DNA from: Carallia brachiata
Taxonomy: Eukaryota; Streptophyta; Magnoliopsida; Malpighiales; Rhizophoraceae
DNA: 64,000 bases
NCBI GenBank assembly: GCA_021464245.1
Contig: JADCRB010000061.1
Coordinates: 244,202 to 308,201 of the forward strand
Direction: 5' to 3'
Shown here: one piece after another, positions 10,801 through 22,654 of the stretch
Numbering within the stretch: the stretch's first letter is position 1
Layout: each line of letters begins with the position of its first letter
The notes under the pieces: generated by a model
What the model was told of the DNA's origin: nothing
Seen by the model: the letters and a program-made list of their open reading frames with translations, nothing else
The model's database searches: none
Position numbers and translations under genes: made by a program

Positions 10801-13800
10801 CTTAAATTGTTAATGCTAGCAATGCAGCGTGATAAGATGGAAAATTTCTTTTAAAACATTTTCAGTTTATGTGGATTCTTAAATCTTTAATTTTTACATT
10901 GTGCCTGTCTGACAGATAGATTCCTGCAATGCATATTACTGTGATGGTTTCAAGCCAAACTCGAAGAAGAAACCAATATTTTGGACAGAGGATTGGGGTG
11001 GATGGTATGGCTATTGCTTTTGATTTTCTGGTTAATCTTGTTTCTTATTTTGGATTGACTTTAGCCAAAAGAAATTATATATATTCTTGCTTCAGGTCTT
11101 TTTAAGGTAATGATACAGCATAAATATAGTTCCATAGATCAGTGACTTGGAAACTGAGGGGCTGAGAGGGGCTGACATTGGAGGGAAATGCATCTGTAAT
11201 GCCTTCTCATACAGTATAACTGTGCTTACAGCTTCAGATCTTGATCAGAAAAATTCTGCAGTATGTTTTAAGAAGAAAATGTTGAATTCTTACTGCTGCA
11301 TAACTGCAGCCTTGGGGTCTGGTCACCATTTTTTGAGGTTGATTCCCAAAGAATATGGTCTTTATGACAAGGAGCCAGAATTGATGGTGATAATGATGGT
11401 CGGCTGTTAGTTTACTATTTTTAGCAGGGATAGCTGACTGAATGTTTGGATCTGAGGTGTATACAACTTTTGTGTTTATTGCTACTTGATGATGCCTCTT
11501 AACACAATTAGTCTACCATCTCTTTGCTCTCTAAGCTTGTTAGCAATGCTTGTGTTTAGTTTGAATAAATTTTTTAATCCTTTGAGACATGTTGAAGCTG
11601 TGCATGTGTGGTTTTCATATAAGTACAATTTTAAAGAAATTTCATTTTAGGTACGTTTTAGTTTCCTGCACTAGTATTCCAGTCTATGTTGCTTTGAGTT
11701 CTTGAACCTAATCCCTGAGTTTTGATTTGACTTTTTGAAGGTTCACAACATGGGGAGGAACGTTACCTCATAGGCCTGTTGAAGACCTTGCCTTTGCAGT
11801 TGCACGGTTTTTTCAACGTGGGGGGAGCTTCCAGAATTATTACATGGTATTATAGATGACTAACATAATCCTGATCTTTTTGACAGGAAAACTGTCTTAG
11901 CAAAGTACATAACCTAATGAGAGTGTCACAAGAACATAGTTTGTTAGCCCTGTGGGTTGGATAAATTAACTGTCAGTTTTCTTTCTTGAAATGGAATTTT
12001 TTTTTTTCAAAAGCTCTTTGGCAACATCCTTGTCAGTTTTGTTTTTTAAAGGTGAAACCTATTATGTGGGGGATAAACTAATCCATGGACATTGTCTTTA
12101 ACATAACTGTGGCCAAATGCTTCTTCTCTGAAATAAAATAAGACAAACAATTTAACAGGGAGTGACGCTGTCCACTGTAAAGACATCTGGGAAGGCTGTG
12201 TATAATCTAGGGACTTTTTTAACAGGGGCTGTAAATTAAAAAAGAAAAAAATATAAACAGCTGCTGATTGCTAAAAATTACTTTTCACATGTTAAGTTAT
12301 GCCAAACTGATTCTGTCCACGGATTGGTGTGCACATGCTCATGCTTTGACAAGCCTGCTGTTTGGTTGCAGTATTTTGGAGGAACAAACTTTGGGCGGAC
12401 TTCAGGGGGCCCATTTTGCATAACAAGCTATGACTATGATGCTCCAATCGACGAATATGGTAGGTTTCTGGATCTTCCAATTGTTCAGCTAAAAAACTAA
12501 TGGGAACTTTTCAGCATCTCTAGCTTGCTCTTGATTGGAGTGAATGTGGTCAACTACTATAATCACTTTCTCATTGAGCCACAGTGATGAACTATCATTT
12601 TTTTTTTCTTTATTTGGAATTTACCATTCAGGCCTGCTGAGTGAGCCCAAATGGGGGCATTTAAAAGATCTGCATGCAGCGATTAAGCTCTGTGAACCAG
12701 CTCTAACCGCTGCAGATTCACCTCAGTACATGAAGTTGGGATCAAACAGGAGGTTTGACCTATATTTACTTAATTTTGTGGTATATAACACTCGTTAGGG
12801 TCTTCAAGTCTGTAACTCATCCATTTCAGCTTGTAGCCATGGAGACAATAACCAAAAGGCCGCATCCTTCTTACCGACTTGTGCATCTTTCATGGTACAT
12901 GAGCATGTATATTAAAAGTGAGAATTGTCTTAGGGACATGTTTAATCACTGAAATATGAAGATGAAATTATGGCCATCTTTTTAAGTGGAACATGAGGTA
13001 AATTTTTTGAGATAACTGAATTTTCCTGTTGGAAAAGAAACATATAATTAATTCATTTAAATCCTTTTAAGAGGAAGATGTTAAATGTGCAACGAATAGA
13101 CCTCTACCATTTTGTGTATCATAGATTTTGATACTTGAAGCATGTAGATTAATAGTACTGCATTCCAAAGCTTTGTATTGTTTTAGAATAGAGGAAAGTG
13201 CACCAATTTTCACCCCTTACAGTTGATTTGTAGCCAACTATACTTGTATTCATATCATGAGGCAACTTTTTATGCTTTGCTCTGAAGTACATTTTGTTGG
13301 AGTATAAAATAAAAAGTCCCATATTGGAAAGGAAGGGAGGAGTAAATCAATATATAAGTGTGGGTAGAAGACCTATAACCTAAGCCTTAAGGTTTTAGAT
13401 AATATGTGGTGTCCAAAAGCCCATTTAATATTGCTTGCTTCTTCCTTATTCCGTTTAATTATAGGCTATGCTTCTACAATCTTTACATGGTATCAGAGCC
13501 CGACTGTTGCTACCCCTCACATTTAATGGTGAACTAGAACCAGCCTAAGTGAGCTGGATCCAACTCAGGTGAGTTGAACTTTCGTTGTTTGTTCACGTTT
13601 CCAGCCCAAGTGAGCTGGGCCCATCTCAGGTGAGTTGGGATTTCGCGTGAGGGGGCGTGTTGGAGTATAAAATATAAAAGTCCCATATTGGAAAGAAAGG
13701 GAGGAGTAAAGCAATATATAAGTGTGGTTAGAAGACCCATAACCTAAGTCTTAAAGTTTTAGGTAATATGTGGTGTCCAAAAGCTCATTTAATATTGCTT

Positions 13801-16800
13801 GCTTCTTCCCTGTTGTTATCTGTTTAAGTTATTGAGCTTATGCTTCTACAAATCTTACACATTTTAATGTTGTATTCTCTGCTTTGGTATTCACTATTTT
13901 CAGGCTCATGTGTACCAAGCAAATCTTCAAACTAAAGGTTTAGACTCAACTCAATATGGAAATCAAACAAGATGTTCTGCATTTCTTGCAAATATTGATG
14001 AACATAGGGCAGCAACTGTAAAATTCCGCGGTGATTCATATACTTTACCTCCATGGTCAGTGAGTATCCTTCCAGACTGCAGGACCACAGTGTTCAACAC
14101 TGCCAAGGTTTGCTTTTAATATTTAGGCCACTGTTGGGGAACTTTGTATGTTGTACACATTAAGCTTACTTGTCTCAACACTTGTAGATGCGATGCCTTT
14201 TTGACTGACAGTAATACTGTAGTTCAACATTTTGACATAAACTGCTAAAATATGTTTGTTGTTTGACAGTTTAGGACATGTCTATGATAATATGTTTTGT
14301 TCAACAAAGAGGCAGAATTTCTGAGATCTCATGCTTTGGAATTTCTCTATCATAGAGGTTTGTAAATGGAGATGAGTGTGCAATATGTAGATTGCAATGC
14401 ATGCTCTTGAAGGCCTGTACCTAGCTTCCACAGTATGAGCTGTCTATGCTCTTGGAGAATTTCTCTATGCTTGTAGCTGCTATGTTATATGTCTTCATTT
14501 GAAAAGGAGTGAAGATTTATTGTAGCTTGGATGACTCACCATTTTTCTTTGGCGTGCCACTGCTCATGATGAGAAAGAAATAACACCAAGATTATGATCT
14601 ATTTTTTGAAGTTTCCGGTACTCTTTATAAAAACATGTATCTCTCTTGCTCTTCCCCTATCTCGCATGCTTTTGAGGCAGAAATGAACCATCAACTTCCT
14701 CACTTGATCAATTCACTGTAAAATATATTGATAGCCTGATTTGATTCTTTTGGTGTAGATTACAAATATGATGCAAACAATCTCTCCTTGGTTTTCTCAC
14801 TATAGTGAGATTAGAATTTTCTTCTTCTTACATGAGGCCCATTGGTTCTTCTAATTCATTTGCTTGTACTTTTTTTTTTATTTAAATCTTTGAAATAAAA
14901 TGCAGGTTGCAGCACAAACATCTGTAAAAGCTGTTGAGACTCAGTTCTCAGATGTTACTTTGCTCCAGCTGGCTCCAAATGAAGGTTCTCATAGATCGAT
15001 GTCTTGGACAACCATGAAAGAGCCAATAGGTGTTTGGAGTGAGGGCAATTTTACCATTAAAGGCATATTGGAGCATTTGAATGTGACGAAGGACCGCTCT
15101 GACTACCTGTGGTATATTACCAGGTACATGATTGTCTCATTTTGTTTTTGGCTGCACATGAAAAATGGCCCAGATTACTTCAAAACCATGACTGAGTGCT
15201 TTCATGTTAAGTTGTTGAATTGCTTGTTACTTGGTTTATAATTTTACTTGATGATGTTTTACCTATTCTCTCTATGTTCCCTGCTTTCAAGTTTGTATTG
15301 CCACCTTATCCTTTGCACTGCAACATTTTGCTGCCATCACTTGTAAATTCCATCGAGTTGCATGTGAGGAAGAAAAGGTGAGAATTTTCCCTAGAAACTC
15401 AACTCGTTGGTCCAATGGTAACATTAGAAAAATTCTAGAGAGAGATAGACTTCTAGCAAGGGAAGCTTGTGGTTTTGAGATGAGCGAAAGTCACCATTGA
15501 TAGGTTAGGGATCATAGGAGAAAGAAGATGATGAGCTTAGGACTAAGCACATAAGGATACCGTGCGTATAAGATGGCACATGGGTTGTACTTGGGTTCAC
15601 TGAGACAGGTTAAGAGGGATAATTCTCTTAATGCCCCCAGTCATTGGTTAAGTACCATACGACAAAGAAGATGATGAGCTTAGGACATTTTGTTGACAAC
15701 GTATGCATATAGCACATAAGGTTACCTTACGTATAAGATGGCACATGGTTGTACATGGGTCCGCTAAGACAGGTTAAGATGGATAATTCTCTTAATGCCC
15801 CACTTCTGGCAAACTAGGCTAAAACTCTCTGGATCATTTCCTTGCCATGAATTTCTATGCTTGACCTGCAATCATTATCTCTCTTAATTGATAAACCTTG
15901 ATCTTGTGTCCACTTTTTTTTTTTTTTTAATTTTATCATAGATAATTAATGAAGCCTGTTAATTGTACTTCTGGGATACAGAATATATGTTTCTGATGAA
16001 GACATTGCATTCTGGAAGGAAGGTAAAGTTAGCCCTGCTGTTAATATAGATAGCGTGCGCGACGTGTTACGAGTTTTCATCAATGGTCAGCATATAGGTA
16101 ATTCCTTTCCCTATTCGATCATGCCCAGCTAAGAAGCAAATGTTTATTTGTGTTAATTTACTTTGCTAGAGTTTGATATGTAGTCCATTCTTGGGCCACA
16201 CCCTATAGTTTAAGCTTTTGGGTCGACTGGTTTCTTGACATTCTGTTTCCTTCTTGTTACTCTTTTCTTTCTTCAGGTCCCCGTCTTTTTCCCTTTGCAT
16301 TTTTCTTCTTCTTTTTTGATTTTTTTCTCTGCCTGCGTGTTTATCTGGGTGGGCCCTGAAGCCTGAAACTCAGCTTAATAAGAGCTTCACATAGAGAAAT
16401 GTAATGCACAAGTGTAGATGCTGTGCATCCTAATTCTGATAACCAGGAAAGCATTGCTAGAACATTTGATACACAGGAAGATTGCATTCCCTCTCACAGC
16501 ATTTTTCCTAACCAATAAAAATATTTGCAGGTGGAGGGAGGAAATTAATTTACATGTACATTTATATAAAAATATTTGTCTTTTTCCTTGGAAGTTGCAG
16601 TGCATTTTTGTGAAAGCCTGTGCATTTATTGCCCAGGATGACAAAACAATTTTGCTTTAATTAAGAAGTGAATGATGCCAGGTTATGAGATGGCTATTAT
16701 AGTGTATGCCTTATTGGTAATGACTTTTTCACATCTGTTTATGGTAGAAATTCTTTCTAAATATATGATGTGGCAGCTTTCTTGTGAATTGAAGATGCAT

Positions 16801-19800
16801 TTGCTCCACAAAATAATCATATTTCCCTGCTTCGGCAATATTATTAATTTTCTTGCGTGATATTGTTATTGATTATTGGAATAAAAATGATTACTCCTCT
16901 TATATTGCTTGTTTTCCTTAATGTTTTCAATATCTTGGAAACCTGTACGTTTTATGTTGCTGTGTCTTTTGGAAATCAAGGCAGTGTGATTGGCAAATGG
17001 GTCAAGGTGGTGCAGCAAGTTCAGTTTCAGAGAGGATACAATGATTTCATGCTGTTGACTCAAACTGTGGGCTTGCAGGTGAAATTTTTTGTCTTAGTTA
17101 TCTGAATCTCTATTTCATTAGTGGTGGAGTAGATTCATACTTCTCTTGAAGATTTTGTCTAGCCTATTGGTCAATTCTGGCATTTTCTGGTGAAATTAGT
17201 GCCAAACTATATGTATGGTGAAATAAAAATTGGTAGGGAGAAGAGAGGATGTTGGGAAGGTAAAACAGTAGAGGAGAAGGGAATTTGACCTGCCTTTAGC
17301 AAGAAAATTATTACTAATTGTTTCCCTTTAAAAGAGGCTGTAGGATGTGAGGAGCTGTAGGGTAACTCACCCCACAGAAAGATGAAGGCACTACTGTATG
17401 GTTCTATGAGAGATTGGTCATTATTTGAATCCTGCCTTGAAATAAAATCATTCATTGAAATTTCTGCTTTCTTTGGTTTTCTTTTTCTAGCAACAATTGT
17501 ATTGCACTCTCAAGAGTCCAAGGCAACTAAACCTTAGAGAAAATGTTGCACCATTCATTCTTCTAATCTTCTCTCCTGATCCTGCTCTGTCATATCCCAA
17601 TCAATGTTTCAACGTTCAAGATGTGAATATTTTCTTTGATTTCTTTCTTCTCCCTTTTTTTTTTTCAAATAGATGTCTATTAAACTGTTGTTTTTAACTT
17701 TTCAATATACAACTGGAATGTTTTGAAGTGAAAACTGTGGAAAGTACAGAAGTTCGTTTTTCCATAATATATTTCGTGCAGAGGTTATCTAGCTGATAAG
17801 TCTTGCACTTCAACATGCAGTGTTTCATATGGAATTAAGCCGCATGCAAAAATCTCAAACAAATTACTGCTGCAGGATATTTGACTGTCTATTATGCTAC
17901 TAATGATATGCATTTGAGCTCTTTTAAGCTTTATTCTGCATGATTTGGTTTTGAATTCTTGCATATAATATTCTATGGAATTCAAGATGTATTGGTTGCA
18001 ATTTATCTCCATACGCTACTTTTACTGCACTATGTATTTTTATTAGTCTTTTTTTTTTCCTGGAAACTTACGTAGTTTATGTGATATTATGTCTCTGAGA
18101 AAATTCTGGTTCCATAAATTATTCATCTATGTTCAAAATTGTTGATGTAGAACGGTGGTGCCTTTTTAGAGAGGGATGGAGCAGGGATTAGAGGCCAGGC
18201 TATGCTTACTGGATTTAAAAATGGGGATATTGATCTTGCAGACCTAATGTGGACCTACCAGGTATTTTCTTGAAAACTATCGGCTGGATTGACACCTTTC
18301 ATTTTGGTTGATATGCAGAGTATGGAGGCAGTCCTCTTTTTCTTGTTCTTTTATTTGTTTCCCTAATATGCTTTGTCATAAACTTGGTTGTTAAAGTGCT
18401 TCAGACGTTTATTGGGCCCTGGAACTTATCTGAAACATTGCCCATGCATTTTGTTATGATGTATGAGCGTCAGCACACACATCATCTCCAAATGCCAAAG
18501 CAGCTTTGGCGCAAAGCATCTAAATTCTGAAATCCAATCTCTACTTTCTTATTGGTGATGAGAAAAGAAAGAAATGTTAATCTGCATGCTGCATATCTTT
18601 CTCTTTTTTCTATTTGCCCTGCAAGCACAGGTGGTATCCAGGCTACACCCAAGAGAGTTCTTTTTTTTTTTGGGGGGGGGGGGGTGTTATTGGGGGCAGG
18701 GGGGAAAGGCCAGTGAGTAAACTTTGACTCCTATAATTGTAATTGGTTTTCTGATAAAAATAAGTGCAGTTACCTTAAACCAAGCAGCTCCATGAGATTT
18801 GAATTTCATTTCACATTTTTTTCTGGATCTTGCAGAGAGAATTTTCTACTTGAGCTGTTTTTCACTTTTCAATTGTTTTTAGGTTGGGCTTAAGGGTGAG
18901 TTTCTTCAAATATATGCTCAAGATGATGAAAAGGCAGAGTGGACTGATTTGACACTTGATGCTGTTCCATCTACATTTACCTGGTACAAGGTACTTCCAA
19001 TCATTCATGAACCCTTTCCAATTCTGTGGCATGTCCATAGGTTTCTTCTTTGCCAATTTTGTTGACAAAATGTTAGGCATACCAGTAATTTGTTTCTTCC
19101 TTTATTATCCTAGAGCTCGTGATATTTTCATTTGCTAGCTTATTTTCATTTTCCTTATTTGTCACTGTCTTTTAATGAAACTTGAAAGTCAAATTAAAGT
19201 CAATTTCCATTGTGAATTAAGCTTGAACGCGAGTGCCTTCAAGTTTGGAGTGATATCAATGCCTGTTTACCTTACAAACTGAATAATCATTTTAGAAGTT
19301 ACTTTTTTGCGCAAGTGATAGTTTTCCCTGATTGGTTCAGACATATTTTGATGCACCATCTGGGACTGATCCGGTTGCTATTGATCTGGAAAGCATGGGA
19401 AAAGGTCAGGCTTGGGTCAATGGCCACCACTTAGGGAGATACTGGACTCTTGTTGCTCCAAAATATGGATGCCAAAGTCATTGTGATTATCGCGGAGCCT
19501 ATAATTCAGATAAATGTACAACAAATTGTGGGAAGCCTACTCAAACCTGGTAACCTTTGAAACGTATTTGCTTTATGAGCATTTGTCGTGTCTATTTATG
19601 TGTAGTGGCAATTTCTACTACATGAACTGTCGTATCACTTTTTTTTCCATGGCTTGATAGTAGCTGTTGAAAAAAGTAGAGAAAGAAACCTAACATCTCT
19701 AGCCGCCATCGGCTTCAGGTATCACGTTCCCCGGTCATGGTTACAGGTATCAAATAATGCCCTTGTCATCTTTGAGGAAACAGGAGGAAATCCTTTTAAG

Positions 19801-20971
19801 GTTTCAATAAAGACACGTTCAGCACAAGTTGTCTGCTCTCAAGTGTCAGAGGCTCACTATCCACCACTCCAGAAATGGTCCCATCTCAATCTTAAATTTG
19901 GGAACTTTTCAACAAATGTTCTGACACCAGCAATGCACTTACAATGTCAAGACGGGCATATAATCCATTCAATAGAATTTGCTAGTTATGGAACTCCTCA
20001 AGGTAGTTGCCAGAACTTTTCCAGAGGCAACTGCCATGCTCTCAATTCATTGGCCATTGTGTCTGAGGTGAGTATTGTAGTTATAATGGTGTTTAATGCT
20101 TTGTGAGGACTGCATACCTTCTCTGAATTTTATTCCGCATGCTCATTGCATTGATTCGACAGTCACCATAAGTTTGTTCCTCACATTAGATCCTCCAGTC
20201 TTCCAGCATTCTGTTTTGCCTGATCATAGCAGTCAGCCAGCATATTTCCCATACATGAATTGGATCATGTATTTGCATTGATTTAAAAACTTGTTTATGC
20301 AATATCTCCTCTCTTGCCCCCTGCCCCTCCCCTTTTTTCTTGGTCTTTTGGCTTTGAGCAAGTATTGTGATTGTTCAACAAGAATTAGAGCTTTTGTTTG
20401 TTTGTTTGTTTTTTTTTTTTTTTTTTTTTGTGAATTTTTGAAGTTCTAAGTGGCAGATTCGTTTAATAAATTTAAAATATAATTTTCCAGCAAACGTGCT
20501 ATTGCATTAAGAAGCTAATGCATGCCCGTGCATGGAAGCATCTGTTTGTTGCTTGGAAACAGAGTAATTTTCCATTTTGATACAAAATTTCCGTTGAAGC
20601 TTTAGCATTTAATTTTGGTCTTTTCCCCAGATTTCATCGTCATTCAATAGCATCGTGAATATTCTTGAAAGATGTCAAATTGTGGGGATTTCAGTTGACC
20701 TATTTCGCCTAGGCTACTCATACTTTTGGCAATTTAAGTGGTTTCTTTTATTCCCAGTTGGTCATATCTCTTCCTGTGGGTTGTTTCATCTTCCTACAAG
20801 AATTTTAGCTAACAACTTTCCCCTGTTTTGCAGGCATGCCAGGGAAGAAACAAATGTGAGGTCGGAATATCAAATGCTGTATTTGGAGGTGATCCATCGT
20901 GGAATTGTCAAAACACTGGCTGTCGAGGCAAAGTGTGCATCTTCCTCGAATTTTGCTCCGCTCAGTATTGA
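7872..20971 (+). CDS. BGAL9: Beta-galactosidase 9-like, copy 1 (GH35; reading frame broken)
   Basis: Secreted glycoside hydrolase family 35 beta-galactosidase that removes terminal beta-galactosyl residues from cell-wall polysaccharides. Nineteen exons: 7872-8072, 8585-8680, 8795-8907, 9295-9361, 10053-10145, 10589-10732, 10916-11004, 11741-11846, 12372-12459, 12632-12752, 13904-14107, 14906-15123, 15982-16097, 16981-17078, 18151-18261, 18883-18990, 19341-19549, 19719-20067, 20834-20971 (about 889 codons; Arabidopsis BGAL9 is about this long). Signal peptide at residues 12-31, acid/base Glu194 in IENEYG, nucleophile Glu263 in FWTEDW, galactose-binding middle region, C-terminal SUEL lectin domain ([19 protein letters not shown]). 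Exon 10 is 1 nt short relative to copy 2, shifting the frame to a TAG at 13941-13943 (385 residues). Exon 19 lacks 2 nt in the lectin domain. A Tyr-to-Cys change occurs in [14 protein letters not shown]. Intron 10 holds a TRIM. It is either a recent pseudogene or affected by sequence errors. Confidence 0.87.
13295..13859 (+). mobile_element. TRIM (terminal-repeat retrotransposon in miniature) in intron 10
   Basis: The two direct terminal repeats are 13295-13487 (193 bp) and 13658-13859 (202 bp). Both begin TGTTGGAGTATAAAAT and end in TTACA, with the TG..CA termini typical of LTRs. Immediately after the 5' LTR comes TGGTATCAGAGCC (13488-13500), the standard plant primer-binding site complementary to initiator methionine tRNA. 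A purine-rich GTGAGGGGGCG precedes the 3' LTR. The 5-bp target duplication CATTT is present at 13290-13294 and 13860-13864. The 170-bp interior has no coding capacity but holds two 37-bp direct repeats (CCAGCCTAAGTGAGCTGGAT and a close variant). The element is absent from the same intron of copy 2. Confidence 0.93.
15505..15803. repeat. Local tandem duplication (~150 bp x2) in intron 12 of BGAL9 copy 1
   Basis: Two adjacent copies share AAGAAGATGATGAGCTTAGG, GATGGCACATGG and GACAGGTTAAGA, and both end in GGATAATTCTCTTAATGCCC. They occupy about 15505-15645 and 15646-15803. Copy 2 of the gene has a single equivalent at about 30493-30650, closest to the second unit because it also has the TTGACAACGTAT word. 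The duplication is therefore specific to copy 1, or was lost from copy 2. Confidence 0.8.
18661..18684. repeat. T-run followed by G-run in intron 15 of BGAL9 copy 1
   Basis: A T homopolymer is followed by a G homopolymer of about 12 nt. The corresponding place in copy 2 (34237-34307) has the same T-run followed by 62 consecutive G, so the G-tract has changed length greatly between copies. Confidence 0.85.
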
Positions 20972-22301
20972 TGTTACTTGCCGCCGCATCCAACTACCTT
21001 GGAGCAATTTCGAGGGACGCTGCAGACTTGCTTCCACAAAATTTCTAAGACTGGTTATATATATCTACATTTATTCGAGCTTGAGTCCTTGCTATTTGAT
21101 GACCCAAAAAGAAAACACATTGCTAACTGCGAATTTGTGAACTTTCAATATCAGCCTCTGTATCTTTTGGTTAAAAATTAAAAACGACACTCCTGTGATC
21201 ATTGGCCATCTATGTACATAAGTATAAATCATTTACAGAATGCTTCAACTACTTGGAGTTCATATTGGATTTGTATTTTTTTTTTTTTTTTTTTTTGGTA
21301 ATAAAAAAAGGAGAGAGAGAAAGATGTATTATCTTTCTCATAAAGGTTAAAATACCACCTGTTTTTTGCAAGTTGAATGAACCATCAAGCCTGATGGCAG
21401 CTCTACCCACTGGAGAGGCTAAGAGTGGAATGTATACTCTGCTGCCTCTCTTTGCAGCCCGCAGAGAAATCCGCTGAAATTAACAGTTCTGTGTAGGCTA
21501 GGTCCAGTAGTTTTTGACTGTTCATGCATCAACTAGGAAATATCTTCGTTCATGTGACATATAACTAAACGATCAAAATATCATTAAGATGTAATTTATT
21601 TTAGATTAAGAAATTTTTAATTATAATATTCATTATTTTGAACTTTTTTTTTTCTGCAGTGCAAGCGTTCACGCCACATCAGGTAGAGGGGGGACTACCA
21701 GTAGAAGTGTCGACGGCGTTGACACCCAGAATTTCTGGCGGCGTAAAATAAAAGCAAAAAATAAACAAAAAATTAAAACAAAAAGAAAAAAAAAAGAAAA
21801 GGTGGATAAGAAAAATAACGAAAAGAAGGAAAGGGCCTGAGCCTGCCTAACGGCCTTCACCGACCTACAGATAGTCCGCCTGACAAATGACTCCAACTTT
21901 AATTTAAACTAGGCCTCAAACGACGTCGAAGCAGACTTTGGGAACTGTCTATACTAAAAACAAGGCCCTTTTTATTAAGAGATCTTGGGCCTTTTAATAA
22001 ATTGGATTGGTTAGGGGGGCCTAAGTATACCTGGCCTCGCCCACTGCTAAGTAACCCACAAAAAAAAATGTTAAGTAAGCCCCGACTCCGGATTAGTCGC
22101 TGTCCACAAGTGATGCGGATACTGGGGGGTCTAGACCAAAAAAAAAAAAAGTTAAGTAAACCAAAAAAAAATTGAAATAATAATAAATATTAAAAAATTC
22201 AAAAAAAAAAAAACTTGAGTGCAAATGACGCCGACTTTTAAACTTAAGTAGTTTAAACGACGCCGGAGCTGGTGTTGGAAGTGTGTCGTCAACTGTATCT
22301 C

Positions 22302-22309
22302 TATAAATA
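22302..22309 (+). promoter_or_regulatory. TATA box, distal promoter of BGAL9 copy 2
   Basis: TATAAATA in CTCTATAAATAATACTCAAGG is the counterpart of the box at 6614-6621 upstream of copy 1. It lies about 1.8 kb upstream of the ATG here, because of the MITE-like insertion and extra AT-rich sequence. Conservation in both units supports function, but the transcription start is inferred. Confidence 0.4.
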
Positions 22310-22654
22310 ATACTCAAGGCCCCAGTCCCCCGCCCAAGAATTGCAACGACCACATTATTATTATTATTATTTTTTTTTTTTCTTAAGGTCCCTACTTCTG
22401 AGTTCTGAGCAACAAGATTTGGTTCATCGAACGATTATTTTACGATTTCTTGCGTTTCGCCTTGGCGTGCTGTATTTTTATCAATCTTTATGGTTTTCTT
22501 TTTTTATTTTTACTGTTAGATTGTTTGCTAACTTTTTTGTGAAACTAAAATGGTTTCTTGAAAGATTAAATCTACGATTTCTTTCGGTTGCCTTCTTGTG
22601 CTGTATTTTTATAAATCTCCATAAGCTTTCTGTCTTTTTTTTATTTTTTATGTG

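Larger units (their letters stand above)
4680..21710. repeat. Tandem duplication unit A (contains BGAL9 copy 1)
   Basis: Unit A matches unit B (about 21711-37455) throughout, from a start near the shared words GTAAAATAAAAGCAAAAAAT (4706 and 21744) to a shared 3' region ending with a poly-T tract and an AGGTAGAGG/AGGGAGAGG-like stretch. Exon order, intron order and much intron sequence are shared, with roughly 10 percent divergence judged by eye in most exons and introns and larger copy-specific indels. Unit A starts only about 140 bp upstream of the minus-strand gene's ATG, so the duplication breakpoint lies in that gene's promoter. Boundaries are estimates good to about 50 bp. Confidence 0.85.
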
